A model generated the notes under the pieces. The model ran no database searches. It worked only from the letters and a program-made list of their open reading frames with translations, and had not been told where the DNA came from. The translations under genes and the position numbers were made by a program. Positions 1 to 12,400 of a DNA stretch of 64,000 nt are shown piece by piece. Source of the stretch: Multifurca ochricompacta. Its lineage: Eukaryota; Basidiomycota; Agaricomycetes; Russulales; Russulaceae. Position 1 is the stretch's first letter. Each line of letters starts with the position of its first letter. The stretch spans positions 62,001 to 126,000 of the forward strand of contig WTXG01000049.1 in NCBI GenBank assembly GCA_022496185.1. The letters run 5' to 3'.

Positions 1-685
1 AAGTTTTATGTGACGCATGAGCTTGTACTTTTCAACCACTCGGTTGAGGTAAGCGAGGATCTCGGGCCCGGAGGCATAGAATCCGGACCAGTCTACCTAC
101 CACCCTCCAAAGATTCGCGTCAGTTTTGAAAATACCAAAAGGGGTGGATTTGGGGGAGAGGGGGGGCGAGTCTTCTGGCCCGCTTCTGAGAAAGTGACGC
201 ACATTGGTCTCGAAGCTATATTGGTACTGGATTGATGCGCGAACGAAGATCAGGTTATGTTATCCAGCGCTTGAGAGCGAGAGGACAGAGGAAGGAAGGA
301 TCTTACACTATGGGAGGGTATATCACATGCAAGTCCCTATTTTTTCCACGTCCGTTGAGGATTGAACTGAAGACTGATGATGGATGGGAAGATGATGAAC
401 TCTTACAGGGTATTTGTTAACGAACCAAGTACCGCCGATCCCCTTCTCCTTTTCATAAACTGTCAACTCGATATTTGGCACCTTCTGCGCAAAGCTATTA
501 AGGAGAGTAATGGAAACTTGGTGAGAAACTATAAGATAACAAAAAAAGAATGTTTCGGACCGAATGGCTGCGAGGATGCCACAAAATCCAGCGCCGATGC
601 ATACAACTTTGATAGGGCGATACTCATCAACGGCAAACTGACCGAGTTGAAAGTTCTCAGAGGTGTTCTCACGAGAAGAGGCCAT
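1..685 (-). CDS. flavin-containing monooxygenase (Baeyer-Villiger-like), 5' part only
   Basis: N-terminal part of an FAD/NADPH-dependent monooxygenase that runs off the left edge of the window. The first exon starts at 685 and carries the Rossmann FAD-binding motif GAGFCG. After a short intron (about 535-483) the frame continues with the second half of the dinucleotide fold, a VYEKEKGIGGTW stretch typical of class B flavoproteins, then another intron. The last exon visible, at about 1-90, reads WSGFYASGPEILAYL, the segment that follows the FAD fold in fungal Baeyer-Villiger/steroid monooxygenases. Such enzymes insert oxygen into ketones or hydroxylate in secondary metabolism and xenobiotic detoxification. 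The substrate cannot be inferred. The gene is divergent from the Sel1-repeat gene that begins at 1177. Splice sites between about 120 and 400 were not resolved. Confidence 0.8.
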
Positions 686-1176
686 GCTGATAAGAAGAAA
701 CGGGTCAGGACCAAGTATTTAAATTACGATTGCTCTCACTGCGAGCTTTATATTAAAGGGCATGGGTTATATATAAAGAACCTTGGCGATAAGGGTAAAT
801 GATTCTACCCTGACCGAGCCCTAAATAATCCGCGGTTGTGGTGGAGGCACGATCAGGAACGGAGAGAAGCATGTGGCCCCCATCCCTCGCTCGGTATTAA
901 TAGGCGGAGCGGACCTCCTACATAACAAGGATGCCGCATAACGGCCCCGCGGAGGCCACCTTTTGTATATAAGTGAAGGTTGTGGAACGAACAGATGGGA
1001 GTGAGGTTGAAATAACTTGAGGGGGGAGGGGGGGGCGTGTGTGAGTGTGTGTGTGAGTATGTGAGTGTGTGAGTATGTGCGTGTGAGGGGAGGGTGAGCT
1101 TGAGGCAACCAACCCCGACCTGCCTTAGTTACAATCTCCTTCATTTCGTCCTTCAACTTCTCTCCTCTTTTAACTC
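686..1176. promoter_or_regulatory. divergent intergenic region between monooxygenase and Skt5-like gene
   Basis: No coding signal is seen. The stretch should hold both promoters. A GT/GA-rich purine-pyrimidine tract lies at about 1037-1085 and CT-rich sequence leads into the start at 1177, as is common upstream of fungal start codons. Confidence 0.4.
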
Positions 1177-3091
1177 ATGTACGAATCTTATTCACGTCCA
1201 AACTCTGCCAATTTCAATGATTTATACCCTGGCCCTGGGCGAACAAGGACAGGAGATTTACCTTCACCTCCGGATCCTTCCCAATTCGATACTACTCGTC
1301 CTCAAAGACAACCCAGACCATCCTCTCAACATCCTTCACAACACCCCTCACCTCAACTAAATCCACAATATGATCCAGATGATGATGACGATGATCCTAT
1401 TCCACCCCTCGAAACTCGCCCTACCCGACTTTCTCGCCCCTCATCCCAATTTCAACCTCAATTGCCACAACAACAACAACAACAACACCAACAATCACAG
1501 CAGCATCAATATTCTCCTCAAATGCAACCACAATATATTGACGACGATGGTACACCGTCACCAGAGGCCGATGATTTCTACCAGAGTGACCAGCCACCGT
1601 ATAAACCCGCATCAGGTCCTCCTCGTTCCATCACCAACCAGTCCGTCCGTGCATATTCTCCACCCCCAGGTCCGATCCTCGATCACTCTCACTTACGACC
1701 CGGAAAGCAAGCGGCCCTTTTATCTCACGAGAGAACCCTGGAACTCTACCGAGCGAATGCCAAAAAAACACAGGACCCGGATATTCAGTTCGAATTTGCC
1801 GTCTTTATGGTCGATGCTTCCAAGACGCTTCCTATTCCCGAAATCACACCAGGAAACGTGATGGAGGTCGAAAAGGCCATCGAAAAACGTGAAGAACTCA
1901 TAAAGGAGGCTACATCACTCCTCAAGCGTAATGCTGACCGCGGACACATGCCCTCTCAATACTTCCTCGCCGATTGTTATGCCAACGGTATTGGAACGCA
2001 TAAGAATCGCCAAGATTTTGATCGTGCTTTCCCACTCTTCATCTTAGCTGCCAAGCACGGTCACCCAGACGCTTCATACCGTACTGGTACTTGTTGTGAG
2101 AATGGTTGGGGTTGTCGACGGGAGTCAGCCAAGGCTATACAATTTTATCGCAAGGCGGCAGCTTCTTCTCACCCTGGGGCACTATATAGACTTGGGATCG
2201 CAGAACTCAACGGGGAACTGGGAATGTCGAAACGACCGAAAGAGGGCGTCAATTCGCTCAAGCGCTCCGCTGAACATGCGACTGCGGAATTCCCTCACGC
2301 GCTTCACGAACTCGCGCTCCTCCATGAGCGTGGTATTCATAATGTCGTGTTTGTTGATTATGAGTACTCTGCAGAACTTCTCGCACAGGCTGCGGAACTC
2401 GGTTACGCTCCGAGCGCATACCGTCTCGGGGAGTGTTATGAATATGGCAAGATGGGTTGCCCACAAGACCCTGCTCTCTCCATCCACTATTACGTGCGTC
2501 ACACGTTACTTCTCTCTACACACACCCACACGCCCACACACCCACACACGCATTCTTACTCACTTACTCCCACACGCTTTTTTCCCCCCATGTAGAACAT
2601 CGCTGCCCAACAGAATCACAGAGATGCTTGCTTTGCGTTGACAGCTTGGTACCTCGTCGGTTCTCCCGGTGTACTTCCTCAATCTGACACCGAGGCATTC
2701 CTTTGGGCCAAACGTGCTTCAGAAGGTGGTTTGGCCAAAGCCATTTATGCAGTTGGTTATTTTTACGAAGTTGGGATCGGGACTCCACCCAACCCACGCG
2801 AGTACGTCCGTTTCGTTAGTCTCAATAGAGAGAGGGGGGAGATCTTGGCTAAACCACCAACTCCCCTACCCCTCCCCCCCTAATTTGCGTGGCTGACAAA
2901 ACAGAGCATCGGCAATGTACAAAAAGGCTGCCGAACTCGGTGACAAGCGTGCAGCGCAGCGCCTGCGCGGGAACGTCGCTGGACCGGTCGCACCTGATTC
3001 GATAGTTCAACGTGATCGGGACGGTGGTGGTGGTGGTGGTGGTGGTGGTGATATGCCGCGCACGAAAGACAAGGATTGCGTCATCATGTAG
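1177..3091 (+). CDS. Sel1-repeat protein, Skt5/Chs4-like activator of chitin synthase
   Basis: Three exons (1177-2493, 2596-2801, 2905-3091) give a 569-residue protein; both introns are GT..AG and the joins keep frame. The N-terminal 200 residues are low complexity (Pro/Gln/Asp runs, a poly-Gln run near residue 95). From about residue 235 there is an array of Sel1-type TPR-like repeats with the usual ALYRLG / AAELGY / YEYG signatures. The C-terminus, after a glycine run encoded by GGT repeats, ends in CVIM, a CaaX farnesylation box. Sel1 array plus C-terminal CaaX is the architecture of yeast Skt5/Chs4, which recruits and activates chitin synthase III at the plasma membrane and bud neck. The function here is inferred from that match. 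Intron 1 is CA-rich. The start was chosen as the first in-frame Met of the long open exon. Confidence 0.88.
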
Positions 3092-3271
3092 TTGGGGGTT
3101 AGGGTTTGAGGAGGCGAACGCATCGGTTCGGAACCGACTTTGACTGTCTTTTCTTTTCTCTCGGTAATTAGTTAGTTAAATTTAGAAACTCGGACCGAGC
3201 GGGGACTTCCTACAATACTTATATATATTACACACACACACACAATACAAGACACAAATACAGTAGTTTCT

Positions 3272-5682
3272 TCATCGTAAACCACCACCGCCAGTGGCCC
3301 ATGGGGTCGGACTCTCTTCGATACGTCCAGCCCTCGCCAACTGTGTACCGATACCGATCGTATCCTGTAACAGATCCTCGCCTAACATACGTAGTTGTTG
3401 TTGTTGTTGCGAATGCGATTGTAGTTGTGATTGTGACGGGAAGGAAGAGGAAGGGGAAGATTGAATGCGACGACGGACGGCTTCGCGCTCCGAGATTCGA
3501 GCACCGAATACGGTCTCCTCTAACCCTTCCTCATCTTCATTTCCTTGTCCTTGTACTCCTCCAAAGGCACTGTCGAAACTATCCCCACCACCATCAAGAG
3601 AATCGAAAGAGTCATCATCTACTACTAACGCTCCTCTACCCGTTCGTGCAAAAGGGTGTACGGGCGCTAATGCTTGAGGATCTCCTTCGTCCAGTAGTTC
3701 ATCATCATCATCATCGTCATCATCATCATCATCATCATCGTCGGCGTCACCATCATCAAAACCGAAATCGTTTCGTCCACGTTGTCGAGAGGCGAGTAAG
3801 AAAGCGGTGCTTGGATAAGCCGTATTGTTGACCACCGAATCTTCTTCGCCCGAGGATGATGAAGTGAATGCGGAAATGCCCTCACTCTCGGGCGTTGCAC
3901 TTGCTGCCGCTGCCACCCCCGTCCAGGACGGAGGCGTCGGTGTCTCGGATGGCAGTGAATGTCTGTGTACGGCCACTGCCACCGGCGCCACCGGCACCTC
4001 TGCCTCTGCCTCTGCCTCTGCCTCTTGCACGTACGTATATGCAAGGTTAGGTGCAAGCGCAGGCGTGGTAGTAGTGTAATATGATGGCGTTGAGAACGAA
4101 TCGCCATCATCAGGAATAGAAGCGGATTCGGAAGAGGAACGCCACCAGTGTGCCGGAGGGTCTTGTGGTAAGCCAACCCGACGCATCATGCTATCGAGTT
4201 CGGGATCCGTCCTACTACTGTAGCTCGTGCTTGCGCCTCCTCCTATGTATCTAGAAAGGGAGGGTGGTGTCGGCACTGAGCTACTACTACTGTTCCCGCC
4301 GCCGCCGCCGCCACCGCCGCCACCACCACCACCGCTAATCGCTACACTCGCATTTCCGTTATCGCTGGCGTCGCCACCGGCGGAACGTAATACGTCTCGC
4401 ACGAGCGCGTGACGGATATTTTCTGCTGCGTTTTTAGCTGGGGATCGACCCAATGTGGGGAGTTTCGCGAAAGCGAGCATGACTGGAGGGGACATCCCAA
4501 CAGGTAATGTGGGATCATCTCCATCGTCAGAAGATGTAGGTACTACCGCCGATGTCGGTTGTAGGGGGGAGGACCGTAAATCAACGATGCCAGACCAGTC
4601 GCGTGGGTTAGTGTGGGCGGGAAGGTATGGGTTACGTGCGGGGGTCGTGGGTTTAGTACGAAAGATGAGTGGTGGAATTGCATGATTCGTAGAGTGGGTT
4701 TGGGCGGCGGCGGAGCGCGGATCGTGGAAGGGGGAGGAAGTAGTACAGGTGCCTGAGTTGGCGCGTGCACAGTCTGGTCGTCGTCGGCTTCAGCTGGTGG
4801 TGGTGGTGGTGGTGGTGGTGTAGTCAAATCTGAATCCGAGAATTGATCTGTTGATCTAAAGAGTGATGCTGGTTGGGGATCCGCACGTGCAAGTTCACGT
4901 AAATCACGGTCGAGGCGAACAAGAGGTGACTCAATTGACGGGTCCCAAGACGGATCATCGGTGATGATGAGCGGTTGTGGCGTAAATGAAGTGTCATTTG
5001 TCGTTCTCCGCGTTCGAGCAACGGCCGCCGCTGGAGTTGAGGAAATAGCGGCATGGGCGGGAAGGAATGAACTTTCGGAGGGTGTACGATTTGGATCAAA
5101 TGTATTGTTTGAATTGGATTCAGAAGAGATGATAGATGATGATGGATCTCTAGAGTGAGAGGTAGCGTCTTGTTGTTGATCCGCGGGAGAGGTAGAGGAC
5201 GGTTCTTGTAGAGTGGACAAGTCATCAGAAGTGGGAATGCGAACCTGAGCAGCCTGTTCATAGAACGATGTCCAAAACTGGAAAATAAATGGCAGATGCA
5301 GAATGTTCAGAAGGGGGGAAAACGCGTCAGATTCCCATACAAGGATCCATACCTTGGCTGCTTCTCGTACTGGCTCTGTACCTATGGAATAACGCTTAAA
5401 CGCGGGCAAGATTCGACTTGAAAGTACTTGCTGCATCTTGGAAAAGTCTGCATCAATGTCCTGTATTTGATGCCAATTCAGGAAATGAAAACTGTATAAC
5501 AGAAAATTATCGGTTACCTGAAGCTTCAAAGTGATGAGTTGGTCGATCTGGTCAATTTGATCGTTGATAGAGGCGGTGGTGTCAAGGCCAGTGACAATGA
5601 TGGACATGGGATCGGTAGTTGGCTTCCATCGTGGTGGGTTAGGAGGTATAGGCTTTAGGTCTTTGATAGTTGTTGTTGGCAT
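3272..5682 (-). CDS. ASK1: DASH complex subunit ASK1
   Basis: ASK1 is a subunit of the DASH/Dam1 ring that couples kinetochores to spindle microtubules. Reading from 5682: the motif PPRWKPTTDP, then an Asp/Ile-rich helix ending LKLQ, a 57-nt intron, IDADFSKMQQ, ILPAFKRYSIGTE, a second intron (GTATGG..TTCCAG) and FWTSFYEQAA. These match the conserved N-terminal ASK1 block. The middle is disordered and contains a Pro run from GGT repeats at about 4798-4820. The C-terminal half carries DWSGIVDLR, GMSPPVMLAF, an acidic Asp run (3704-3743), EETVFGA and a tail ending PTPW, also ASK1-like. The N-terminal frame does not reach the C-terminal frame directly. One extra base, or an unrecognised intron, is needed between about 4600 and 4795. 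Met at 5682 is preferred; an in-frame Met at 5775 would add 31 residues. Confidence 0.85.
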
Positions 5683-6531
5683 CTTGGAGGTGGTAGCGAT
5701 AAACGGGTTTGGTGGTGTCGAATTGATCAAATGCTTGTAGCACGTGACAACGTTTGCGGTCACAACTTGGCTCAAAAAGTATTCATCCCTGGATTTTGGT
5801 ACGCCAGAGTTGCGGTGTCACCACTCTATTTGTACTTGTTACATCTAGATCTGATTTTACTCCTTTGTTTGCTGAGAGAGATCTCGATCTCATTGACATG
5901 CCTGGAGAAGAAAAAAGAAACGTGCTCATAGTAGTTCTCCGTCCTCAGCTGTAGTTTAGACATATATATTGTAGTATGACACCCGTGGCTTCATTACACG
6001 GGTTTCTCAGTACACCGTGCTTTTTAAAATAAAAACTGCAGGTTTTTTACCAACCCACGAATATGGTGGGTCACGAGTGGTAAAATTACTCACGGTATGG
6101 GGCAATATTTGAGAATGATGCATCATCATCATAGATCATCCGGAACAAATGGTTGCTGTCCCCCGGCTCGCTTAATCTATTGACATCTCCAAGCCGCTCG
6201 CGAGACGATAGCTCAGCGTTGCATCCTGATCTAGAAGGTTTTTTTTTCTGCTTTTTTAACTTCCATGACCCTCAACAAGGTCATATTGTGTGCGTTTCAA
6301 TTTCTCGTTCCCCAGATGTTTTCTACAGCTTTCCCCTGACACTTTGTCCGACAGGATCTTGTTTTTTTTTCTCCTTATTTTACCTTTCTTTCAGCCTTGA
6401 TGGCCCCTTTACTGGAAAAAGCGTCCTGGAGGCGCGCCAACACGACCATTTCTCATTTGGGCGATGTTGGAGGTGTAATCGATGTTAGCTCTGGTGCGGG
6501 TCATGAAAACCTTTTCCTACTGCTGTAAAAT
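5683..6531. promoter_or_regulatory. divergent intergenic region upstream of ASK1 and the membrane-protein gene
   Basis: About 850 bases without a recognisable coding exon. It contains T-rich and CT-rich stretches (6240-6270, 6360-6390). It may include the first exon or 5' UTR of the membrane protein to the right, whose start is not resolved. Confidence 0.3.
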
Positions 6532-8954
6532 TTGTTTACTCATATCTCGTCTTCCCTATACAAAGCACCCGGGCAACAGAGTAGCTTTCTCGGTGACTCT
6601 ACACCCTCTGAGACGCCCAAGGCGTTCTCATCCAGTTCCAACAGTGGTGTGTTTCATCCAGCCTTGATTCATGTCTTTGTCGTTGTAATGATCATGGTAC
6701 TTCGACCTCTGTTACCCAAGTCCATGCTCCTACGTCCAGCTCAAGTCCCGCTGAAAAAGTACCACACTGCCGTTCACCACTAGTACCGGGAGTGATGGTG
6801 CGTCAGTAATTCATACTCTTTGTTATCCATGGTAATTAGAAGATTGGCAAATATCCCGTTACATCCATTCAATCAGCACCTCTCCCTACTACTCAACTGA
6901 CACCTGATTTCGTGAGCACGCCGGTGTCGGTCATCTCTACCCCCGGTCCTACAACAACCCCCCTCACCAGGTTCGGTTCTACTTTAGAGCCTCTTCCAAG
7001 AGGCATGAAAACCTACTGACTTTGGTCGCAGCTTTTCAACGTCTTTCACTTTGTTGCCAACCGTCACAACAGTGCCCCCGGCAGTATTGGCAATCTCAGA
7101 TCATCTTCGTGCTGCTCTCCTATCGTCCAGAATGCCCAGGATACTGCTCAAACTCTCACTTCTGCAAATAACAACACCCCCTCTTCTATTCCTGATGTCG
7201 CTAGCTCAGTCGCCGACGAGACTTCTTCGTCATCATTTCCTGTGACGACACTGTCTAAGGAACTGGCGGGGCCGACACAAACGCCACTTAGCCTAGGTGG
7301 GGTAAGTAAACAGTGACAGTACGCCAACTAGTTTCCCGCTGCCTACGTCCACCACTTCTTCTTTGGTGCCAAACGATGCGGGACCTGCTGATGTGCAAGA
7401 TTGCCCACTGCCACTTCGCCACTTTCGACTCCAGGGCTTTCTACAACCACTACCACGAACTCAGCATCCTCCATAACCCCAACTTCGACCCCCACGCCGA
7501 CATCGAGCTCGACTTCATTATTAACTTTGACTTTGACGCTGTCCCTGGATGAGACTTCGACTGCGACTCCTGTCGAGACGGTGACTCGTAAGAGCGAGAC
7601 CACCTCTCCAGCATTCATTACCCCGATTGCTACTACTAATAGCCCTTCATTCACGATCACCACGGGTACTTCTGACCGTGCAGCCAGCACTACGCTCATC
7701 AATCCAGTCCGTCTAACACTCCGCCGAAGATTGGCGGTGAACCAAAGTCAGACCCGTCTCGAGAAGGCTCCAGTATCCCTGTGCCTTCCACCTCTGCCAC
7801 TTCATCCCTTGTGAAGGTGGGGACGACCACGGCTGCCACTAATACCTTAATCACTCCCATTCCGACTATCGCAACTACTACAACAACCGCCTCCATTGAC
7901 TCCCCTTCTATTCGCTCACAATTCATATCCGGGTACGTTAGATCTCTTGTTACGCTGACAAAACTGATGACAGTTCATTTCAGCCCCGGCCAGGTCGCCA
8001 TTGCTACCGATGACTCGGCCTCGGCGGTGTCCTTTTCTGCCACCAGTTCCACCACCAGGGATGAATTTACAACATCTTCGTTCACAACTACCACGGAGGT
8101 TGTTTCCTTCACCTTCGTTCAGGCATGGGCACATCAACCTCCATACCTGTGACACGAACGGTACAAACGGTTTTACCGACCGTTTTGCCGGTCTCCTCCG
8201 CTTCTGCGAAAAGGTAACGACTCTCCACGACTTCCAGTTCTATCCCGCTTGATAATTTGCTTACCACGCTTATGTGTGAAGCTCTGTCCCCATGGCAGCA
8301 ATCGTAGCGCCCACCTCGGCAATGGTAGTGCTTATACTCGCTCTGATCGGCTTCCTGTGTCATCGCCGACGTCAGCGTGTCGGACGTGCTGACCTACCCA
8401 CGTTCGACATCACTCCACCACCACCGATGCATGAGAAGGAGATATCACCCCGCTCCGAATTGCCACCGTCCATTTCGGTGCTCCCGCCTGTCCAGAATAC
8501 CGGTGGTTGGAACGACCCACCGACTGCTGCATTCCCTTCCACCACGGAACAGGAACAACAACCCACGACGGACGACGACCACCGTGACCCCTTCGCGGAC
8601 CCAGTATTGGTTCCTGAGAAGAAGTCTATTGCCTCCATTCAATCCTCTCCAATTCCAGCCCGGGATCGTTCGCACACGATCCGTCGGGTACCGGTCCCGG
8701 AACCTTTCCCGACTTGCGATCCGTTTGTGGACCCTCCGGCACTCGTGTCGACGACCCCAAGAATGGTGATGAGCCAAGCAGGCTTAGCAAAGCGAGCTCG
8801 TACAACGACAATGCGCTTGATGCGCGTGTTTCGGTGACTTCTAGCAAGGTACGTTTTTTTTTTTTTTTTTTTTCTTTTTTCGCTTTGTGATTGATCACTG
8901 CCATGCCCCCTTTTCCCCCTCTTTTTTTTTTTTCAGGTTGGGTTTGCCGTGTGA
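6532..8954 (+). CDS. Ser/Thr-rich single-pass membrane protein (hypothetical)
   Basis: A multi-exon gene with poorly resolved 5' exons. Its extracellular part, from about 6540 to 8280, is a long Ser/Thr/Pro-rich stalk (for example SSSSFPVTT and TTTTTNSASS), expected to be heavily O-glycosylated. At 8292 the frame enters a hydrophobic helix (MVVLILALIGFLCH) followed by a basic stop-transfer RRRQR. A cytoplasmic tail with repeated DPF motifs (DPFADP, DPFVDP) follows. The final exons read SSYNDNALDARVS then, after a T-rich intron, VGFAV and a stop at 8952-8954. Moving from DPFVDP to this tail needs one extra base between about 8728 and 8762. The architecture resembles cell-wall stress-sensor or mucin-like fungal surface proteins, but no specific family can be named. 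The start given is arbitrary. Confidence 0.55.
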
Positions 8955-9262
8955 GACGATACATTCAGTCTTCGCGGGATAAACACATAATAGGCAGAGG
9001 GAAGCAGGGGGTGGTGAGAGGATAGGATATTTGTGCTTTTTGAGAGGGGCGGCTTTGCAATCGTTTTGTTGCTTATAGCTTGCTTTTCATAAACGCACCC
9101 GTTCGTTTGATTCTTTGTTATCCAATCAGCATCAACGCTCTGTTAGGATATATTCCTTCTGAGGACATCTCTGCAATCAGTCATGTGATCTATGTTTGCC
9201 GAAATTCCAAATAAAAAGCCACTCGGTCCGCAGGATCAATCCGAGTCACACAAGTTCTTTAA

Positions 9263-10172
9263 ATGTTGCACGACTTCAAGACTTTCCTCATTCACTCTCG
9301 TTCAAACTCTAGCACCTCTTTCTATTCTGGCCCAATACGTAGCACACATACCAGCGGATCATCACCATTGGTTTCGAATCTATCTCACTCCGAGACATTT
9401 GGTAGTCGTCCTGCCAAACCAACAGGTCTGAGCAATGCCTGGCTTACCAGTGTTAGTTCTACGGGCGCAACGCAAGGATCGTCTACTACGGGTACGTCCT
9501 TCTCTTCAACTATATGCCCTCTCTTGTAAACTCGCCTCACTGATTCTTGAACCTCCAGACGGTCCTGAGCCATCATCACTTACAAAGACTCCTGCCCTCA
9601 CGGTCCTGTTCTGCATGCACCCATTGCTATCATACAGACTCCTACGCCATGCCCCGATCTCTTACGATATTGCCTTCACTCCATCCGCGCGAACAGTCGT
9701 GGATCGCATAAAGCGCGCCCCTGTACCTGCAATCACTCTGGCCCAACCCGCGACGGAACCGCCAATACCGGCAAGTTCGCATCTCCTCCTGCGTTCTCCG
9801 AAACTGCCATGGGTCGTGATTGTCAAGCGATCACTAACGCCGAACAACATCTTTATCGGCAAGCGTCCACAGCCACGCAAAACTACAACATCAGTTACTT
9901 TGACAAACCTTGATGTGCTCTACGCCGTGCATGGCACGCTTATGAATCGTGTCACCCCTGAAGAATGGGCGTCACTCGGTGAGGGCTCCCGTGCACAGCG
10001 CCGCGTTGCCCAGGCTTACAAGGAGCGGTGCACCCGCATGGGGGGAGGCTGGGAGAAGGGTGTCGTCCGACTAGATTGGCTTGGTCCAAAAACGCACTTT
10101 ATGGGCGTGCGAGTCGAAAAGAACAAAGAAACAGGAGTATACGCTGGCAGGCTTGTATTTGGAAAGGGTTGA
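9263..10172 (+). CDS. DUF6699-domain protein
   Basis: Two exons: 9263-9491 (a Ser-rich leader ending in TQGSSTT) and 9559-10172, joined across a GTACGT..CCAG intron that keeps frame. The second exon carries the basidiomycete-abundant DUF6699 fold: HPLLSYRLL, ISYDIAFTPS, a LAQPATEPPIPAS strand-turn, SPKLPWVVIV, then TLTNLDVLYAVHGTL, EEWASL and a C-terminal RLDWLGPKTHFMGVRV. The last segment corresponds to the family's conserved R-x-D-x-L-G signature. Function is unknown; the family is greatly expanded in Agaricomycetes. The gene is complete, with a stop at 10170-10172. An upstream exon cannot be excluded because the leader is low complexity. Confidence 0.75.
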
Positions 10173-10854
10173 GACTATTGAAATGTTGCCCCTTCTTCAC
10201 GCCTCGATCTCTCGCGTTCCAAGTCTCCATACTCTCCTCTTGCACATTTTTCTTCTCTCTCGTTCATTCATTCATTTTGTTTTTTGAAGTATTTATGATG
10301 CAGCAGAGATTTCCATCAAGACGCTGGTTCGCATATTAGTACTACTGACGAGGACTGGACTTGTTGGTTTTTTTTCAGATCTATTATCTCATCAAGCCCC
10401 CATTTGTATTATCATGCACACGTTTTGCACACATTTTCTTTCATCACACTGTTTTGGTATCATAGACACACACAAACCCATTGTTTTTGGCTCTGTAATC
10501 AGTATTCACTGTCATCTATGTACTATATACAAGTGATAACCCATTTGCGCTGTCGTCTGCTCGTTCTTGCTTATTGAAGAAAGTTCAATTTACAAGTGCT
10601 ATCAATCTCCTGGCTGACCCCAGCAGGTGCATAGGCGTAGGGTAGGTAATTCGGAAATTCGTTCACTCTACAAATTCTCAGGTCTATAAGAGAAGAAGAG
10701 GGCAGTGTAAGTAGTGTTGGTTTAAATGGATGTGGAAACTGGCTAAACAGACTATGGCCAGTAAACCCGGCAGCAGTACAATAGTGCACCTCGTGGATGC
10801 TGTACTTGTCGTCCGTACAATACGGTATTAAATTGAGGCTCGACCTGCCTCTAT
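10173..10854. other. intergenic, no recognisable gene
   Basis: T-rich sequence after the DUF6699 stop, probably its 3' UTR, followed by unremarkable sequence. The ORFs present are short and resemble nothing. Confidence 0.4.
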
Positions 10855-11250
10855 ACCTTCCCGAAATTAGTGGTGAGCTGTTCGTTGATAGTGGCTATTT
10901 CTTCGGGCGTAAGGTCCGCTAGTTGGAGAACGGTCAGGTACTCGTCTAGTCGGATGTGCTTCCCAGTGGTGGTGACCACGACAAGTGCCTTCGGGTGCGC
11001 CCCACTTGAGGATCACTTGACTCGGTGTGCCTCCAATCCTACGCGCGCGGCCCTAGCGAGCACGGGTCCACCAGGATACGTTATAATAGGACTTCAAAGA
11101 GAAAAACTAGTTAAAAAAATGTAAGGGGTGAGGCGGGTTGGGTTGGGTTTGACCAGCTCAAAGGTGCGCGTATGGAATTTTGAGCCGCCTTTAATGGACG
11201 GATGACACCACACCACCATCGTACTTTGTCGTACAATCATACAAAAATAT
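10855..11250 (-). pseudogene. 3' remnant of an aldo-keto reductase (third copy)
   Basis: A degenerate fragment closely similar to the C-terminal exons of the AKR gene at 17650-19188. It retains LDEYL, QLADLTPEEIA and a decayed GGTP segment, followed at about 11130-11230 by sequence matching the intron and exon around the VWITTKYD region. The central exons (HGLW to AYGSL) are missing and the frame is broken several times. It lies beyond the 3' end of the intact NLR gene, so AKR sequence flanks that receptor on both sides. Confidence 0.7.
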
Positions 11251-11529
11251 CCCCCCAGAGACGGGAACGGATCAGAGTAAGCCGGACCGGATCAGAGGTG
11301 ACCGGAGTTGCCGGTTCAAGAAGGACTTAAGTGGACGTAATATGCTTACTAACATTCCGGTGGTTCGCCGCCTTTATCCCCTGCTGTAGCATTTATTTGC
11401 ACGCTTCATACTTTCCATTTTCCCTCCTGGGTTTGACTCCATGTCTTTGTGCATTCTTTACAGTAGCTACTATGTACCCTGTAGTAGCCGTGCGATTTGG
11501 GTTCTACCCTGCAAGCGTGTAATAAACTC

Positions 11530-12400
11530 GACTTCAATAATAATAATACTGATGGATTACATTCTCAAGACGTTCAAACCGGACAAGCTTAATTTTCTGG
11601 ACACCGCTCAAGATTCTATGGTTTCATGTTTGGAAGAGTTAATGCATTCTACCTTTCCACTTCATTATTCTGGTTTTATTTTATTCAAGTGCAACTTAAA
11701 TCTATTACAGTTAATCATTCAATTGCACACCCCCTTTTACTCTTCATTGCACGCATTACATTTCATTCTAAAGGACTTGTAGTTTACATTGTATCAACCC
11801 CTGGCCACTGCTTTTGGCCTTCTGCTTTGACTCCTTTGTATTATGTCTCCTATTTGACTTCTATAGCATAAATAGTATAAAACTTATTAGTTTCACTTGT
11901 ATCAAATTAGAGTCTTGTTTCGCTTCCACTTTAAAACCCACTTGTGTGTCCCCACTTGTCTTCTTTTGCATCCATAATCATACCAAATACTCACTTCGGT
12001 TCTTGTGGTCAAAACTGAAGTGTATGCACACAAAGTAATGACTTTTTATACTACACAAAAGCATGACAATCATTACAGTAAATATTCCTATTTACTTGTG
12101 ACAAGATGTGTTAAGGAATGTCTTGCAAGTGCAATGTGGAATTGTCTCTAAATCAGTTAACGGACGCACTTTTGATTATCTTATCACGATCGTTAGATCG
12201 AGTCCACCCGGGAGTCCGGCTGCTCTGTCCTCAACAAAGACTAGTGTGCATGAGGGCAGGAGTTTGGATGAAAAAGGACACAAGACTAGCGAGACAGGAC
12301 ATGCAAAAAGAACAGGCAAATGGCCTGAATAATCATCCGTGTCAGATATCTTTGTTGAACCAAGATACGGCATAGCGGTCCGACATAAATTGTGATTACG
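11530..12400. repeat. dispersed transposon remnant
   Basis: No gene is seen. Stretches here recur in the transposon nest at 49.7-51.7 kb. The segment near 11664-11710 (ATTATTCTGGTTT...TTCAAGTGCAACTTAAATC) matches copies near 51250 and 51620. The segment 12172-12245 (GATTATCTTATCA...GAGTCCACCC) is the reverse complement of 49780-49845. A motif CTTCAGTTTTGACCACA occurs near 12010 (inverted) and 49985, with a relative near 42730, resembling the ends of a small palindromic element. Boundaries are approximate. Confidence 0.5.

Noticed and set aside
3667..4176. 169-codon ORF with His/Arg and Met runs antisense to the ASK1 acidic region
   Set aside because: Shadow frame of the Asp-coding repeat of ASK1.
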